Program-made: the position numbers and the translations under genes
The notes under the pieces: generated by a model
Seen by the model: only the letters and a program-made list of their open reading frames with translations
What the model was told of the DNA's origin: nothing
The model's database searches: none
Source of the DNA: Micropterix aruncella
Lineage: Eukaryota > Arthropoda > Insecta > Lepidoptera > Micropterigidae
Direction of reading: 5' to 3'
NCBI GenBank assembly: GCA_944548615.1
Contig: OX155960.1
Coordinates: 30,883,211-30,947,210 of the forward strand
Length of the DNA: 64,000 bases
In this document: in pieces, positions 27,126 to 39,131 of the stretch
How positions within the stretch are numbered: position 1 is the stretch's first letter
How the letters are laid out: the number at the start of each line of letters is the position of its first letter

Positions 27126-27395
27126 GGCCCAGTGGCGTAGTGGTTAGGTCGTCTGATCTTACATTGTAAGGTCCCGGGTTCGATTCCCAGCTGGGTCACC
27201 ATTTTCCGTTGGGATCAAATTAACGAAATTGCATTTTCAACTCTGTCGATGAAATGCAATAACAAGACACACACTTACACACATGTTACATGCACACGCA
27301 TACATATAAACATTTCATAGTAGGGTTGGTTGTAAGAGATTGTCATATGACTATAAACCCGCCCATTGTGAAATTTCACAATAAAGAGTAGAAAA
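27126..27395 (+). mobile_element. tRNA-derived SINE
   Basis: A 72-base head resembles a tRNA. The 7-bp acceptor pairing is GGCCCAG with CTGGGTC. An A-box (TGGCGTAGTGG) and a perfect B-box (GGTTCGATTCC) would form an internal RNA polymerase III promoter. The anticodon arm does not fold, so it is not a working tRNA gene. A non-tRNA body follows (CCGTTGGGATCAAATTAACG and onward) to an AATAAAGAG end near 27390. This head-plus-body layout is that of a SINE mobilised by a partner LINE. Confidence 0.75.
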
Positions 27396-28026
27396 CAAAA
27401 ACCAGTGTCGGTGACTGACCTAATGTCGACCGCTGCGCTACAGACTCCACCGCTTACGGGGATGGTACAGCCGACGCGAACCCGGTACTTGGATCGTGAT
27501 AGTTTTCCACCGCTAAAAATCAGCGTGCCAACACAGAACATGATTCATTCCAGTACAGAAACAATGGACGCAATTAAATTAGATAAACCGGCGAAGCGCG
27601 CGGTGTGAACTATAAGCGCGACCGCTGCTGCGACCCACTGGATCGATAAAGACGCCAGCTGCTTCACTATTTCTTTTAGAAATTTGTAGTCTGTATCGCC
27701 AGAATAACCTGGTATTATAATAAAGTAGATTACAGTAGTATAATAGCATATTATATCAGTGCTATACATAGGTTCAACGGCAAACGTCAGGCGGCTAATA
27801 TACAATATTCAAAAACTCTTCATACATACATAGGCGATATTATCGCCACGTGGAAAATATCTCACAGTCAACTAATAAAACGATTAGGAGAATTGTCGGT
27901 GGCATCTAAGGTGCACTTAGTTGACAATTTTATGATAAAAATTAACATTATTTCTTGATTTTCATAAGATAATGTCATTACAGAACAGGGAAGTGGCATA
28001 GCCATTGATAAGAAAGTGAAGTTAGA
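27396..28026. other. no gene recognised
   Basis: An 88-codon frame at 27275-27541 (-) and a 67-codon frame at 27405-27608 (+) overlap and have no motif. No repeat partner was found. Confidence 0.3.
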
Positions 28027-28127
28027 CAGAGTGAGTTTTTAATTAGTGACATCCTTGTAGTGGTTTAATCACTACGACAAGGTAAACAAGTTTTGATAGA
28101 AATTTTTGAAAAAAATAAGAAAAAAAA

Positions 28128-29413
28128 TAGGATAGAAAACGAATTTACCGCGTGAAATTTGTAGCACCCGACGTTTCGTTGACGTTGCAGCCGCCGTTGT
28201 CCAGGGTAGACTGAAGAGCTGTCAATCCGTTGTTTTGCGGGTAGGCCGCGTACCGCTTCCGCCACTGCGTAGGTTATAACGGTGGTGGGGGGCCGGGCTC
28301 GGAGCGCGGGAATTTTGAAAATCCGTCCTGCACACAACACTCACTGTATCCTGTTTTACGTCTTTGCGTTCGGCGTTCGGCGGCGGGAACATTTTAAGAA
28401 GAGGGTTCCACGTAGAAGAGAGTTTGTAACCGTCGTCTCTGTTAAAGTTCGGGGTTCTTCTTATTTCAATGGCTTCCCGGATCATGCGAGGAAAGTAGAA
28501 TTGTTCTTTGGATAGCACAATGGGATTTTGAAACTGCATCCAGTGGTTACTTCCGCTATCCAATATATGTTCGCAGATCGCCGATTTTTCTTGCTGAACG
28601 TTTTTAACAGCTTTGATGTGTTCTGACAGTCGCGTGGCTATGGGCCGTTTCGTTTGTCCAACGTAGGCTAGACCGCAACTGCATTCGACTTTATACACAC
28701 CCGGGGTTTGCAGTGGTATTACATCCTTTACATGCCTCAAAAATCGAGCTATATTTTGGGTCGGTTTGAAGATCGTTTTTATATCGAATCTGTTTAGCAT
28801 CTTACTTATTCGATCTGTCACGCCCTTGACGTATGGTAAGAATGCTCTTGATCTGCTCGGTTTCTGAGTTTCGTCTGTATTAGATCGTGTGCGTGTCTCG
28901 TGATATTTACCGTATCCATTTTTCCTAAGGACATCATTGACATGTTCCATCTCTTTCGGAAAATGCTCAGCGTCGCATAGATCGCGTGCTCGATTCACGA
29001 GGGACGTTTGCACTGAACGTTGATGGTAGGGATGATGGTGTGAGCTTGCATGTAAATATCTGTCCGTATGTGTGGGCTTCCGATATACCGTATGGCCGAG
29101 AGTATTGTCACTTCTCCTCGTCACTTTGACATCCAAAAATGGTAGGGAGCCGTCCTTCTCTACTTCATAGGTGAATCTGATTTTTGGGTGTATGGAGTTT
29201 AGATGACCCAGGAATTCATTCACCGTTTGAATGTTGCCTTTTAGGATGCAGAAGGTATCATCCACGTCTCGGACAGCTCTGACAGCTCTTCAGTCTACCC
29301 TGGACAACGGCGGCTGCAACGTCACCGAAACGTCGGGTGCTACAAATTTCACGCGGTAAATTCGTTTTCTATCCTATTTATAATGTCAAACAACCGCGAT
29401 AGTCTTCGATTTT
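28128..29413 (-). mobile_element. Penelope-like element P1, 5'-truncated, with inverted termini
   Basis: The outer sequences are inverse copies: TTTACCGCGTGAAATTTGTA and CACCCGACGTTTCG on the left, TACAAATTTCACGCGGTAAA and CGAAACGTCGGGTG on the right. The 12-base direct repeat ATAAGAAAAAAA at 28115-28126 and 29414-29425 is a target duplication. Related end fragments occur at 42916 and 55548. Confidence 0.85.
28222..29274 (-). pseudogene. Penelope-like RT remnant plus GIY-YIG endonuclease (P1)
   Basis: A frame of about 347 codons on the minus strand opens inside the reverse transcriptase at VDDTFCILKG, the catalytic DD block. It continues through LPFLDVKVTRR and YRKPTHTDRYLHASSHHHP (RT thumb of PLEs) and ends with the GIY-YIG nuclease: GVYKVECSCGLAYVGQTK, RLSEHIKAV, REAIEIRRTPNFNRDDGY. 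The expected Y, R, H, E and N landmarks are present. PLE proteins reverse-transcribe their RNA at a nick made by this nuclease. The first part of the RT is absent and the inverted terminal repeat takes its place, so this copy cannot be autonomous. There are no internal stops across about 1 kb, suggesting recent activity of its source. V at the first position comes from GTG and is not a true start. Confidence 0.88.
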
Positions 29414-29722
29414 ATAAGAAAAAAATGTTTTTTTTGGTATATTTGTAACTTCTTACTATTGAAGAACAGTTTGAGAAGCGTTAAACGCACTGCTATATCT
29501 AGCGGTAGGTAAAATATCGCTAATAAACAATATTACCTATGTTTTACCTACCACTAGATAGCGCATCGTGCTCATACCTTGTTATATTATTACAAATAAA
29601 AAAAGTAATTTTCCGAAAAAAAAAACCTTTTTTTTTATTCCCAAAAATTCTTATCAAAAGTTGCTTAATTCTACGTACTGCTTCACCCACTACAAGGATG
29701 TCGCTAATTAAAAACTCATCCT

Positions 29723-30470
29723 ATATTTTGTGTGTCACTGAAGGTCATATTAGATTTTTTAGCACAGGCATTGGCAAAAGCCTCTTTAAAGCATAATTTA
29801 TGTATAACAGCTGCAATGACATTTACTATATCACGGATCGCTGCCGTAAAGAGGTGTAGGTTTGACATGTTCCTATTAGTTAGAGAGAAACTGTCGTACA
29901 ATGCAATGAAGTATTTAAAAAATACTCTTGTGGCCGCCCTACTTTAGAAGTGAGTATAAAAGAAATGTAAAATAAATGTTTAATCACTCACTTTTACCTT
30001 TTTTATCACCGCAAGTCAATTAATTGATTAAATGTTTTGAAACATTAATGTAGAAATTTCATCTTTATATTTGCAAAAAAAATAAAAAACTAATAATATT
30101 TTATTTTCCAATAATAATTTCAAAACCTTATAAATCCAAAACGAAAGAAAATCGAACTACAGGTAATCAGTGTTTTGTCGATGATTTTGACGTACCTACT
30201 TTATGCTGACCTAGTTGAATCATTTTGGAAAAAAACCATGCAAAAACTATTTTTTTATGACAGAAAATCAAAATCTCGCAAATTCGGCTTTCTTTGTCAA
30301 CATATATGTATTTTTAAACTTCGCACATTAATCATTTCTGCGGCTTTCGTCCTGGAAAAATGCCTTTACATAAAACACAAGTTGCTCATGCGGATCCTAT
30401 AATTCATTTTATTTGCTGTTTTGTTAAAAACTTTTCTTAATGAGCTTTCACTTAAGAGAAGTCCCAAGAG
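29723..30470. other. no gene recognised
   Basis: AT-rich. Open frames of 60-75 codons on both strands have no motif. Confidence 0.3.
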
Positions 30471-30792
30471 TAAAGGGCTTTCTAGACGATCAAGCATGCT
30501 TGTCAAGCATCTCGTCGCGGGCTGGGTGGGAATCGCAAACCGCAGGAAATATGCAAATATTTTTTTAAATATTTACGAAAAATGCCAAATGTTGTAGTTC
30601 TATACCAGGGAGTCACGTCACTCATCAATCAATTACGTCAAATTAACGTGACTCCCTGGTATAAACTACAAAATTAGGCATTTTCGGTAAATATTCCAAA
30701 AAAATATTTGCATATTTCCTGCGGTTCACTATCCTCTACCTGCCCGCGACGCGAAGCTTGTCAAGCATGCTTGATCGTCTAGAGGGCCCCTA
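30471..30792. mobile_element. foldback element F, copy 2
   Basis: TCTAGACGATCAAGCATGCT, CCGCAGGAAATATGCAAATA and ACCAGGGAGTCACGT appear in the left arm and inverted in the right. Overall similarity to 23974-24295 is high, so the two are copies of one family. Confidence 0.9.
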
Positions 30793-31410
30793 ATGAAATA
30801 TTTCTTGTTCTTCGTTATCTTTTTGCTTGGACATGGTTAAAATTACAAGTTTGCGCCAGTTACATACGGCGTCGCCTTAAGGCGACATACTACCTGAGAA
30901 AAATATCTGAAATTGGCGGACCCGCGAAGAAATAAACGGGGTCACTTTTGTAGGGTTTGACCAATAAAAATCCGGCGTTGATGAAGCGTCAGGTACTGAT
31001 TTCTCCTGCGTTTGCGCCGGCTAACGGGCGGACACTAAACGTTCGATCGCAGTGCTGTCACAGTAAAACTGTCTTTCTGCAGTGGTGGTATAAGGGTATT
31101 AATGGTAAAGAATATTTAGCGTAACTCTCAGTGCGTTCTCACGTTTTAATCAATTGTAATTAATTTAGGGCCTAAATTTAAAAATGTGGCTAAGCGCATC
31201 GCTAGAGAATTAATCAGTCAATATAATTTAATTATAACAAAAAAACACTCACCGCTTACATTGTATGAGTAATCGCGCCTGAAAGTTTTCGAAATCAGAT
31301 TAAAGCCTGAATGTCCAAGTAGGTGAGCATTTTTTTGAGTCTAAATTATAAATCGGCTCCTTGTGGGATTCGTTTAGAAACTATTTTTAAATTAGTACTT
31401 TTATATATAA
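30793..31410. other. no gene recognised
   Basis: A GC-richer patch at 30860-31060 (GACCCGCGAAGAAATAAACG) has no identified origin. The rest is AT-rich. Confidence 0.3.
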
Positions 31411-33489
<2,079 letters not shown>

Positions 33490-34135
33490 AACCAAGATGT
33501 AGTGTAAAAGGAACACGTCGCGCCGATGGATACCATCTTACTTCACCGAGAATCACACATAAGTTTAGTATCTAAACATATAGTGTAGTAGGAACACGTC
33601 GCGTCGATGGATACCATCCTCAGCAAAATCCTACTTGACCGAGAATCACACATAAGTTTAGTATGTAAAAATGTAGTGTAGTAAGAACACGTCGCGTCGA
33701 TGTATACCATCCTCAGCAAAATCCTACTTGACCGAGAATCACACATAAGTTTAGTATGTAAAGATATAGTGTAGTAGGAACACGTCGCGTCGATGGATAC
33801 CATCCTCAGCAAAATCCTACTTTACCGAGAATCACACATAAGTTTAGTATGTAAAGATATAGTGTAGTAGGAACACGTCGCGTCGATGGATACCATCCTC
33901 AGCAAAATCCTACTTGACCGAGAATCACACATAAGTTTAATATGTAAATATGTAGTGTAGTAAGAACACGTCGCGTCGATGGATGCCATCCTCAGCAAAA
34001 TGCTACTTGACCGAGAATCACACATAAGTTTAATATGTAAAGATGTAGTGTAGTAGGAACACGTCGCGTCGATGAATACCATCCTCAGCAAAATCCTACG
34101 TGACCGAGAATCATACATAAGTTTAGTATAATCGG
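33490..34135. repeat. 93-bp minisatellite, about 7 units
   Basis: CACACATAAGTTTAGTATGT recurs at 33554, 33647, 33740, 33833, 33926, 34019 and (as CATACATAAG) 34112, exactly 93 bp apart. 93 is a multiple of three, so the minus strand stays open through most units. A G-to-T change (TTGACCG to TTTACCG near 33819) gives the only stop. No start, homology or flanking coding sequence supports a gene. Confidence 0.93.
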
Positions 34136-35493
34136 CGGCAAATCTTGATTACATCAAAAAAATGAAACGCAAATACGAAACAGTATTCCATATTTGCACG
34201 TTCTCCTCTAACAACGGCCACAATGAAAGAATTGTTGTAAACGATTTTTATTTCTTTTTTTTATGTAGAATAATCTAATAAAAAACACATTTTTGAAAAA
34301 GAAACGATTTTTTTCTTTTATTAACGTCTTTTATGACCCATCTCTACTCAGTCACGGGGTTGAGTAAAAAGCTTATTTCTACTAAACTACTGAGGTATCT
34401 CAGTGTCAGGCGCGCTTCCGAGAATCGTTCCACAAAAGTGTGCGATAATTGTAAGCGGTTTTAATCTCAGCGGTGGTCGCGTCGCGTCCCTAAAGGATCA
34501 GGCCTCGCTCCTCTCATTATTCGCCTCGCATCCAGGCCGCAGCGCAGCCAGTGAAAAGCGAGTGGCTGCCATTGAGGGCGCGAACACAAGAGCGAGAGGT
34601 CGAACAATGCCAACGCTGCAAATGACTCTAATATCAATAGTCTTATTCATTTGCAATTGCACAATGGGAATGGATGTCCGTTAAGTTTGCGCCGTCAACG
34701 ACTTATTGCCTATTAAATGCGGATTATCCGCCGATTCGCCCGCCGTGATACGTTTCGCTTGTACGCCGCTTCTGATAATGCGCGGCTGGTTAGAGAACTG
34801 CAATGCCTTTTCAATTCTTTGTCTGTAATGTGTGTGTGTTTGTGTGTACGGTGTTATTATTGTAAACTAGGCTTACAGACGAGGCAGTTAAATCATTTAA
34901 GGAATAACCAGGGCGTAACTAAAAAAAATGGGCCCTATTGCAAAATTTAATAAAAGGCCCCACCCCCTACTTACTTACATTCATTGTGCCATGTAGGATG
35001 TAATTACTGTATACCTAGCTTACATTACATATTTATATTATAGATAAATCGGCTTATTTATTTCGAGGCAAAAAAATGTTTTTCCTCTGTAACAAAGTCC
35101 CTAATCAAATACCTTTTGAAACATTTTAACTCAGTTGTTGTGTGGAAAGAAATCATCTTGTGAAAAAATCATAATATCAAATGCAAAAACTCTTCTTAAA
35201 AATTGAAAAAAAAACTGGTTTTAATTTTCTTGATCATCATTGAATTACATTGAATTACAGTCACTAATAAAAACTAACCCTTTATATATTAATAAATGTT
35301 GTACTTATACGAGTAAATATTAGGTAAATTAATTATTTATGCCAGAGCTATGTGTCATTTTGTCATACAAGAATTTAACAAATCTTGTATTATACAAGAA
35401 CTTAACAATCAATAATATTTTTTTATCCAATAATAGTATTATAATGACATTCATTCGTTATTTCATTCATATATACGTACATGCAAATAGAGC
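34136..35493. other. mostly AT-rich; small GC-rich segment
   Basis: 34400-34850 is GC-richer and may hold a host exon (see 34607). The phrase GGGCGTAACTAAAAAAAATG near 34910 looks repeat-derived. 34960-35490 is AT-rich with nothing recognised. Confidence 0.3.
34607..34684 (+). CDS. possible signal-peptide-coding exon
   Basis: ATG at 34607 opens MPTLQMTLISIVLFICNCTM, which has the shape of a secretion signal (short N-region, 10-residue hydrophobic core, small residues after it). It then reaches a stop within six codons. A GTTAAGT donor candidate at 34679 could end an exon. A longer upstream open frame in the same phase exists (from 34403). No downstream exon was identified, so this stays a weak candidate. 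Confidence 0.18.
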   Translation: MPTLQMTLISIVLFICNCTMGMDVR

Positions 35494-36027
35494 TGTCAAC
35501 TACAACAGGCGAACCTATCACCTCAGGAAGTTTTAACGATTGGTCGTTCTATCTCCCGTGATGTGAACGCAGAAGACTTGGACAAAAGGCCAACGCCTTA
35601 TCCGCGAGATAACCAGGTATGTTACCCAGCGGGCTTACACTCACGTCCTTACTTCCAATTGCGCCCAGATTACTCCGGTCTTTCGACTGGATACGAGTTC
35701 GAGGCTGTTCACCCGGGATCGGGTAGCCGATGGTCGTTTCAAGAGCAGTCGTCGTAAGGTCAGCAACCACCCCCGCTCTATAGGAAACAGTCCTGCTGCC
35801 AGACTTCCCCGACTGTTAGTCAGAATGCACAATCGATTGGCTTACGCGCAGACAGTCCAGAAGCGCCAGAAGATTGACTCCTAGGGGAAACTAGCCCCAA
35901 GGCCAGAGTCCTACCCGGGCTCGCACTTCATGCGTGGAGGCCGCCGGATGGGTGTTGACCCGTGAGTGTGACCAACCCTGAACAAATGGGTCTTCGTGGC
36001 CAATTCAATACGGGTCCATTAGCTCCC
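35494..36027 (+). mobile_element. X-family repeat, both ends kept, internal deletions
   Basis: It starts TGTCAACTACAACAGGCGAA and ends CGGGTCCATTAGCTCCC. It is about 120 bp shorter than the copy at 20176 because two internal blocks are missing (near 35583 and 35702). It confirms the X termini independently. Confidence 0.8.
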
Positions 36028-37516
36028 ACATACGTACATACAATTGACTTTTTCGCCAAAGTAAAATCCGATACACATACCATTCCTCCCTCTCTTCTCA
36101 AGATCGTGTGACGCAGCTGCGATCTCGCGCAGTAGCCGAAGCGATGACGCGACAAATTTAAATCAAATTCTCGTTCTCGAACAAACAATCGAATTATTCA
36201 CACCGCGCGGCGGCGACGCCGACTCAAGAAAGGACGCAAGCGACACGCTTTTTCTATGGGCCGGAGGTCACTCTGACGCCGAGCCTCCGAGGAATTTCTC
36301 GGATTGGCCGTGCCGTTTGAATTACGTGATAAAAGCTGTGCGGGTTGTTGGTTATTCCAGGTTGAGCGTTGATTGCATGTCCACTCGATAAGCGATTGAG
36401 AACCTCGTAATCGGAAGATTCCTTATTAATATCGTTGCTCCTCCGTTTCCATTCGTTTCAGTCGCAGCTCCTCTAATTTGCAGACCGTCTTTGCTGTTTG
36501 CTTGTTCGCTGATGGGCTTCACTCAATTCCTGCGGTACCCACTTTTCAAGTTTTTTCACTTTCTTAATTTGACGCAAATGAATTAACACTGTTTTGTCAC
36601 TTACACCAAAGGCTGCTGCTAACTCTGACGTAGTTTACGATGCTGATGGTTTTGTGTCCACTATCGTTTTCTATTTTTCATTATCGACTTACGTGTCCAG
36701 CCGTCCACGTGGCTCGTTCTTTAAATCGAACTTCCCAGAACGGAAACGTTCGAACCAAAACTTACCGAACGTTCGTTAGTGGAACGTACAAAAATATTTC
36801 ATCCTAATGCTGATATTTAAAAAGCTGATGAGATATCCGCCATTTTGTTTCAAAATAGTGACATTTTCAAACATTAAAAAAATCATAAATCCGTTAATAC
36901 TGCTACAATCGAGGCGAAATTTAGGGAGTATATCTACCGTGTATTAATCAGTTTTTTTTTTAATTTTCACGAATTTGAATTACATGATTACAAACAAACT
37001 CACCGTTAGTATCCATTAAAGTACGTTTAATTATCTTTCGGCGTTGAATCACGAAGGAGACGCGACGCGTCTCTGCGCAGCTATGACAATTTAAAATTGT
37101 AATAACTTGACTGGTTCTCGACCCCTATGTTCTCATTCTCACCTACCGCTGCAATCGCTTGTATTAATGAATCGACATCAGTCCAAGTGTCCAGCATCAA
37201 TACACCCTGCTGCGTTCACCGCTCGAACCAGCGATCCCTTTAATATAACAGACATTCGCAACGCAGCGGCTACTGTGATACTCGAACTTGCCTCCACCGT
37301 GTCTGCTTATACAAGTAGCTCTTGATCTGTATGCTCTATTTGTATACAGGTTATCCCTCTGTCTTAGTTGGCCACAACAGTACATTAACAAAAATGTGTC
37401 TGTATTCGTGTGTTTCGTATATTTACCCGAGCTCAGCGTGGAAGTGCAAATTCTATAACTGTTTCGCTCGCACTCGAATTCGAAAGGTTTTACTTGTATA
37501 CCTTATTTTAATTTGT
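36028..37516. other. apparently unique sequence before the LOA-like LINE
   Basis: 36050-36560 is GC-richer with no repeat partner here. 36780-37030 is AT-rich. No motif-bearing frame was found. Confidence 0.3.
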
Positions 37517-37886
37517 ATACCTTGGATCAGGGGTGCGATGGAGGTCTACCTCCCCGTGTGCACGTTTTATCTCGCTCTGGCCCAGACTATTCCTAAAAGT
37601 CTAGGATGGGAAAGTAGTGAGTGGGCGTGCCGGTGCACCCTGGAAACTCCGGTCAGCTACAACAGGGAGAGATCCCTGAAGTTGATGACTTGGAGGCCAA
37701 AAGACCTCCACCCCAAGCTAAGGTGTTACCCGTACCGTGCCGACGGCTGCGTGGCTGAGGGAGAGCTCAGTCTCTAACGGTGGCTTTCCGAAACCGGGGC
37801 GAATCGGGAAGTAGAAATGCCCTTTGACCGATAACAGGCTCTGTCGGTTTTTGACGACCCTTTCCTGACTACTCGTGGGAACAAAT

Positions 37887-39131
37887 ATGGACTCAAAAGA
37901 AAATAAAAATTCCCCTCTAAACTTCGACCAGGACGGTACCGTCCGGGAAGGAAACAGTTCGGAGCCATGGAGCACGACTCAAACCGACTCTTTGCCCGAA
38001 AAAATCTCAGCTGTCGCAGGGACAAGCAAAGGTGCAGACAGAATAGGAAACGACTCTGCTATGCCCAAAGAAAAGGACCAAGACACTGAGACACACGAGA
38101 AGCACAGGACAAAGTTGTCCGGTGCTGCTCGAAAACGTTTCAGGTTGCTGAGGGCAGCAAACGTGAGTGCTAGAGAAGCCTCGGTAGCATGCCTCAGGCC
38201 CTGGAAAGATATTAAGAGCCTGACCCATCAGAGCACTCCCATATCTGATGACCAAAGGGCGTCCAAACGCACACGGTCGGAGGAGGAGTCGCCAAGGGAA
38301 AACTCAAAAAAGGCTCCTAAGATATACCCAGAAGAAGGCATCAAGCCAAACTTCAGGGAGGTGGTGGGTTCTTCACGTGTGGGAATAAAAAATGAAAGCC
38401 CGATGGAAGAAAACCAAATGCATTTGGTGCACCGCTCGCTACTGACCCTGATTAAAAACATCACTGTCAGAGGCTCGGGCCCAAAATTTCTGGGTTTCAC
38501 TCACAGGCCTGGCTGGGTCCTGATCACATGTGAAAATCAGAAGAGCCAGGATTGGCTTGTGGGAGTAATCCCAAACCTCAAACCATGGCCCGAGGCAAAG
38601 CTGTCTATCATGACGGAAAGCGAAATGCCCAAGCCACTAGTTTGCACAACGTTCTTCCCCAGCAGCGAGGCGGCGAACATAAAGGACGCCCTAAGTCTGC
38701 TGACAAACCAGAACGAAGGCTTATCTCCAGAATACTGGAAAATACTCAACAGCAGGGAGGAAAAGAATGGACACACGTGACCTTCTCAATTGACGAGCCC
38801 TCTTTGGAAACCCTTCGGAAAACCGACTACAGGGCCACCCTTGGTTTTGGAAAGATTTCTTTGAAAATCAGGGGTGAGCCCACGAATCCCCCAGGAAACA
38901 GGGCTATCCCGTCCTACTCCAACAAAGGCAGACAAACGCCTGCTCCCATACAGCGAAAGAAAGAGCCGGCAAATCGGCCTTCTCCTGCTGACGAGAGTAC
39001 AGGAGCGCCTAAAAAGGGGGAAAAACCCGGGAATGAGCAAGGCACATCCCAATCCTTCCATTATGAGGTCTCGTCCTCCATTGGAGAGGGAAAAGCCTGC
39101 GACAGAGCCCACAACCCCTATGGATCACTGA
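37887..39131 (+). pseudogene. LOA-like LINE ORF1 (nucleic-acid-binding type), frameshifted
   Basis: I start at the ATG at 37887 (MDSKENKNSPLNF). Residues about 75-95 (KLSGAARKRFRLLRAANV) and the following KRTRSEEES stretch are basic. The C-terminal half (LLTLIKNITVRGSGPKFLG, WVLITCENQ, WDLV-like, LNSREE) resembles the DUF4780-type domain found in ORF1 of LOA-group elements. ORF1 proteins coat element RNA. The first frame stops at 38780, but the domain plainly continues in another frame (VTFSIDEPSLETLRK, GFGKISLKI), so a base was lost or gained near 38755. A second shift back, perhaps in the G/A runs near 39015, would end ORF1 at TGA 39129-39131, overlapping the ORF2 ATG. That last step is inference. 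Confidence 0.75.

Larger units (their letters stand above)
28027..29722. mobile_element. M-family palindromic MITE, copy M4, split by PLE P1
   Basis: Left part 28027-28127, right part 29414-29722. Ends GTGAGTTTTTAATTAGTGAC and GCTAATTAAAAACTCATCC pair. The central palindrome GCTATATCTAGCGGTAGGTA / TACCTACCACTAGATAGC lies at 29490-29570. The PLE between the two parts is flanked by ATAAGAAAAAAA duplications. Confidence 0.85.

Noticed and set aside
27126..27200. Functional tRNA gene
   Set aside because: The acceptor stem and both promoter boxes are good, but no normal anticodon arm can be formed and a SINE-like body follows.
34403..34684. Complete 93-codon secreted protein
   Set aside because: Only the last 26 codons look signal-like and the first ATG reading is low-complexity; kept only as a weak exon candidate at 34607.
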